From Candidatus Bipolaricaulota bacterium (lineage in GTDB: Bacteria > Bipolaricaulota > Bipolaricaulia > Bipolaricaulales > Bipolaricaulaceae), in NCBI GenBank assembly GCA_025060555.1, contig JANXBC010000050.1:1-8135 (forward strand): DNA of 8,135 bases, read 5' to 3'. Shown one piece after another: positions 6,814 through 8,135 of this stretch. The notes under the pieces are model-generated. The model made no database searches, had not been told where the DNA came from, and saw only the letters and a list, made by a program, of their open reading frames with translations. A program made the position numbers and the translations under genes. Each line of letters opens with the position of its first letter. Position 1 is the stretch's first letter.

Positions 6814-7233
6814 TTACCGGCGGATCGTGATCTTGCGCCGGTCACCGCCGGCGTGTTCAAAGTAGACCCATACCGCGTTTTTTGGGATCGCCCGCGGAAG
6901 GCGATCGGCCCACTCCACCGCTGTCACCCCTTCCTCTGGGGGAAGCAATGCCGTGAGCCCGACCTCCTCGAGTTCCTCAATCGTGCGCACCCGATATAAG
7001 TCAATGTGGTGCAGGATCCTTTGTCCCCGATACGTGCGGGCCAAGAGGAAGCTTGGGGAAAGGATCTCCTCGGGGATGAAGAAGCTGCGGGCCAGGCCTT
7101 TGACAAACGTGGTCTTCCCCGTGCCGAGTTCACCCACGAGGGCTACAACCTCGCCCTCCCCAAGACGCCGCGCAAGATCCATGGCCAAGGCCATGGTCTC
7201 CTCCGGCCCCTCACTGATCACGATTTTCTCCAT
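6814..7233 (-). CDS. tsaE: TsaE, ATPase of the tRNA t6A37 threonylcarbamoyl transfer complex
   Basis: This 139-residue protein has the normal TsaE length (about 140-160). It shows P-loop GELGTGKTT (34-42), the LSPSF motif (58-62; family SPTF), HIDLYR (76-81) and VEWADRLP (106-113). TsaE works with TsaB and TsaD in the cytoplasm to add threonylcarbamoyl to A37 of ANN-decoding tRNAs, and its ATPase resets the complex. The ATG at 7233 is chosen because MEKIVISEGPEET fits the family N-terminus. The same frame is open further upstream to 7341, but that part overlaps pheT, is Arg/Trp-rich and does not look like TsaE. The start lies one base after the pheT stop with no strong ribosome site, so coupling to pheT translation is likely. 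tsaB and tsaD are not in the window. Confidence 0.93.
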   Translation of the reverse strand: MEKIVISEGPEETMALAMDLARRLGEGEVVALVGELGTGKTTFVKGLARSFFIPEEILSPSFLLARTYRGQRILHHIDLYRVRTIEELEEVGLTALLPPEEGVTAVEWADRLPRAIPKNAVWVYFEHAGGDRRKITIRR

Positions 7234-7234
7234 G

Positions 7235-8135
7235 CTAGCTGCGCAGGCGCACTCCCAACTCCGCCAGGGCGGCGAGGATCCGTCCCACCGCCTCCTCCAC
7301 CTCCTCCGCGGAAAGGGTGCGCTCCGGATGGCGGAAGGCAACCTCGTAAGTGAGGCTTATCTGCCCTTCGGGAACCCCCGGCCCTTGGTAGCGATCGTAA
7401 AGAAAGGCGCTTTCCACCAGGGGCTCAGCCAAGATCCTCTCCCGGACCTTGCCCTCGGGAAGCTCCTCCGGGACAAGGAGGGAAAGGTCCCGTTTGGAAG
7501 CGGGGAAGCGCGGCAAGGGTCGATACTCCGCAGCCTGAGCAAAGGCGCGCAGCGTAGGTAGCCGCAACTCCGCGTAGAAAATACGGCGCTCACCAGGAAG
7601 ATCGAGGTGCGTGGGGTTCACTTCGCCTAGCACGCCCAGTTCCTCACCGCGCAAAGAGAGGCGCGCCTGGCGGGCCGGATGGAATCGGTCATCGGAAAGT
7701 ATCTCCACCTCTACACCCACGATGCGCAACGCGGAAAGGAGGGCCTCCACTACCCCTTTCAGCTCAGCCGGACCGTAGGCGCCCTTCCCGGAAAGGGGAA
7801 GAGTTGGTCGGCCGCAGAGGACAATCCCTACGCGATATTCCTCTTTGGGGCGACCTTCGTGCACGAAGAAAACTTTCCCCACTTCGAATAGAGCCACCCC
7901 AGGCACCTGCGCGTTTAGGTTGGTCTCCACCGCGGAAAGAAGCCCGGGCAGCAAGCTTTTCCTCAGGCCTTCCTGGCCCTGGGCCATGGGATTGCGCAGG
8001 AGAGCCCCAGCTTCGCTTTGAGGCACAAGGGGAAAGGTATATACCTCGCAGAGGCCAAGACCAGCGAGAACCTTTCGTACCTCATCGGCAAATTCCTCCT
8101 CCGGATCTTTCCTTCCCACCCGCGGCGACACAGCC
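7235..8135 (-). CDS. pheT: Phenylalanyl-tRNA synthetase beta subunit, C-terminal part (5' end beyond window)
   Basis: About 299 residues are visible to the TAG at 7235-7237; full PheT is about 650-800, so most of the N-terminal half is off the right edge. The GTG at 8131 is an internal Val, not a start. The visible part contains the synthetase-like core, with NPMAQGQEGLRKSLLPGLLS (about 8000-7940), LFEVGKVFF, and HPARQARLSLRGEELGVLGE (about 7685-7625). The anticodon-binding FDX-ACB domain follows (about 7525-7240), with RFPASKRDLSLLV, YQGPGVPEGQISLTYEV and the ending RTLSAEEVEEA...LGVRLRS. PheT pairs with PheS to charge tRNA-Phe; pheS would be expected upstream, outside the window. The C-terminus looks complete. 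The gene is followed immediately by tsaE. Confidence 0.96.
   Translation of the reverse strand, partial: AVSPRVGRKDPEEEFADEVRKVLAGLGLCEVYTFPLVPQSEAGALLRNPMAQGQEGLRKSLLPGLLSAVETNLNAQVPGVALFEVGKVFFVHEGRPKEEYRVGIVLCGRPTLPLSGKGAYGPAELKGVVEALLSALRIVGVEVEILSDDRFHPARQARLSLRGEELGVLGEVNPTHLDLPGERRIFYAELRLPTLRAFAQAAEYRPLPRFPASKRDLSLLVPEELPEGKVRERILAEPLVESAFLYDRYQGPGVPEGQISLTYEVAFRHPERTLSAEEVEEAVGRILAALAELGVRLRS

Noticed and set aside
7234..7341. Longer tsaE start at 7341
   Set aside because: The extra 36 residues overlap pheT, are Arg/Trp-rich and do not resemble the TsaE N-terminus. The ATG at 7233 gives the usual length.

Overview
The window is 8.1 kb of GC-rich bacterial DNA with six protein-coding genes and no RNA gene, insertion sequence, CRISPR array or phage gene that I can see. 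Standard bacterial ATG starts with Shine-Dalgarno sequences, a sigma70-like promoter in front of the OsmC-family gene, and the bacterial genes tsaE and pheT place it in Bacteria. The phylum cannot be read from this sequence. A moderately thermophilic or uncultivated lineage would fit the GC-rich, tightly packed layout, but that is only an impression.

Left part (1-4824, minus strand): a two-gene signalling operon. The upstream gene encodes a double-domain KaiC/RecA-superfamily ATPase of 488 residues. Its stop overlaps by 11 bases the start of a very large cytoplasmic sensor, which runs off the left edge after 1122 residues. The visible part of the sensor is a degenerate receiver domain followed by PAS-PAS-GAF-PAS-PAS-GAF-PAS and the start of another PAS. 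Its output domain (histidine kinase, GGDEF/EAL or other) lies outside the window. The KaiC-like ATPase and the sensor are presumably made together and may act together.

Middle (4825-6285): a 150-base divergent intergenic region separates the signalling operon from a plus-strand gene. That gene encodes a secreted 436-residue protein with two tandem domains resembling the molybdopterin-binding fold of the sulfite oxidase family. Only the second copy has a cysteine pair near the place where the family carries its cofactor-ligand Cys. The divergent region holds the octamer ACGGTAAA twice, once pointing toward each gene.

Right part (6314-8135, minus strand): the 3' part of pheT (phenylalanyl-tRNA synthetase beta subunit), then tsaE (ATPase for tRNA t6A37 formation) one base after the pheT stop, then an OsmC/Ohr-family thiol peroxidase gene with its own promoter. 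This is a housekeeping translation cluster with a stress gene at its end. It converges on the secreted protein's gene with only 28 bases between the two stops.

The most interesting parts are the KaiC-like/pseudo-receiver sensor operon and the tandem molybdopterin-fold protein transcribed away from it. Neither is a proven new system.
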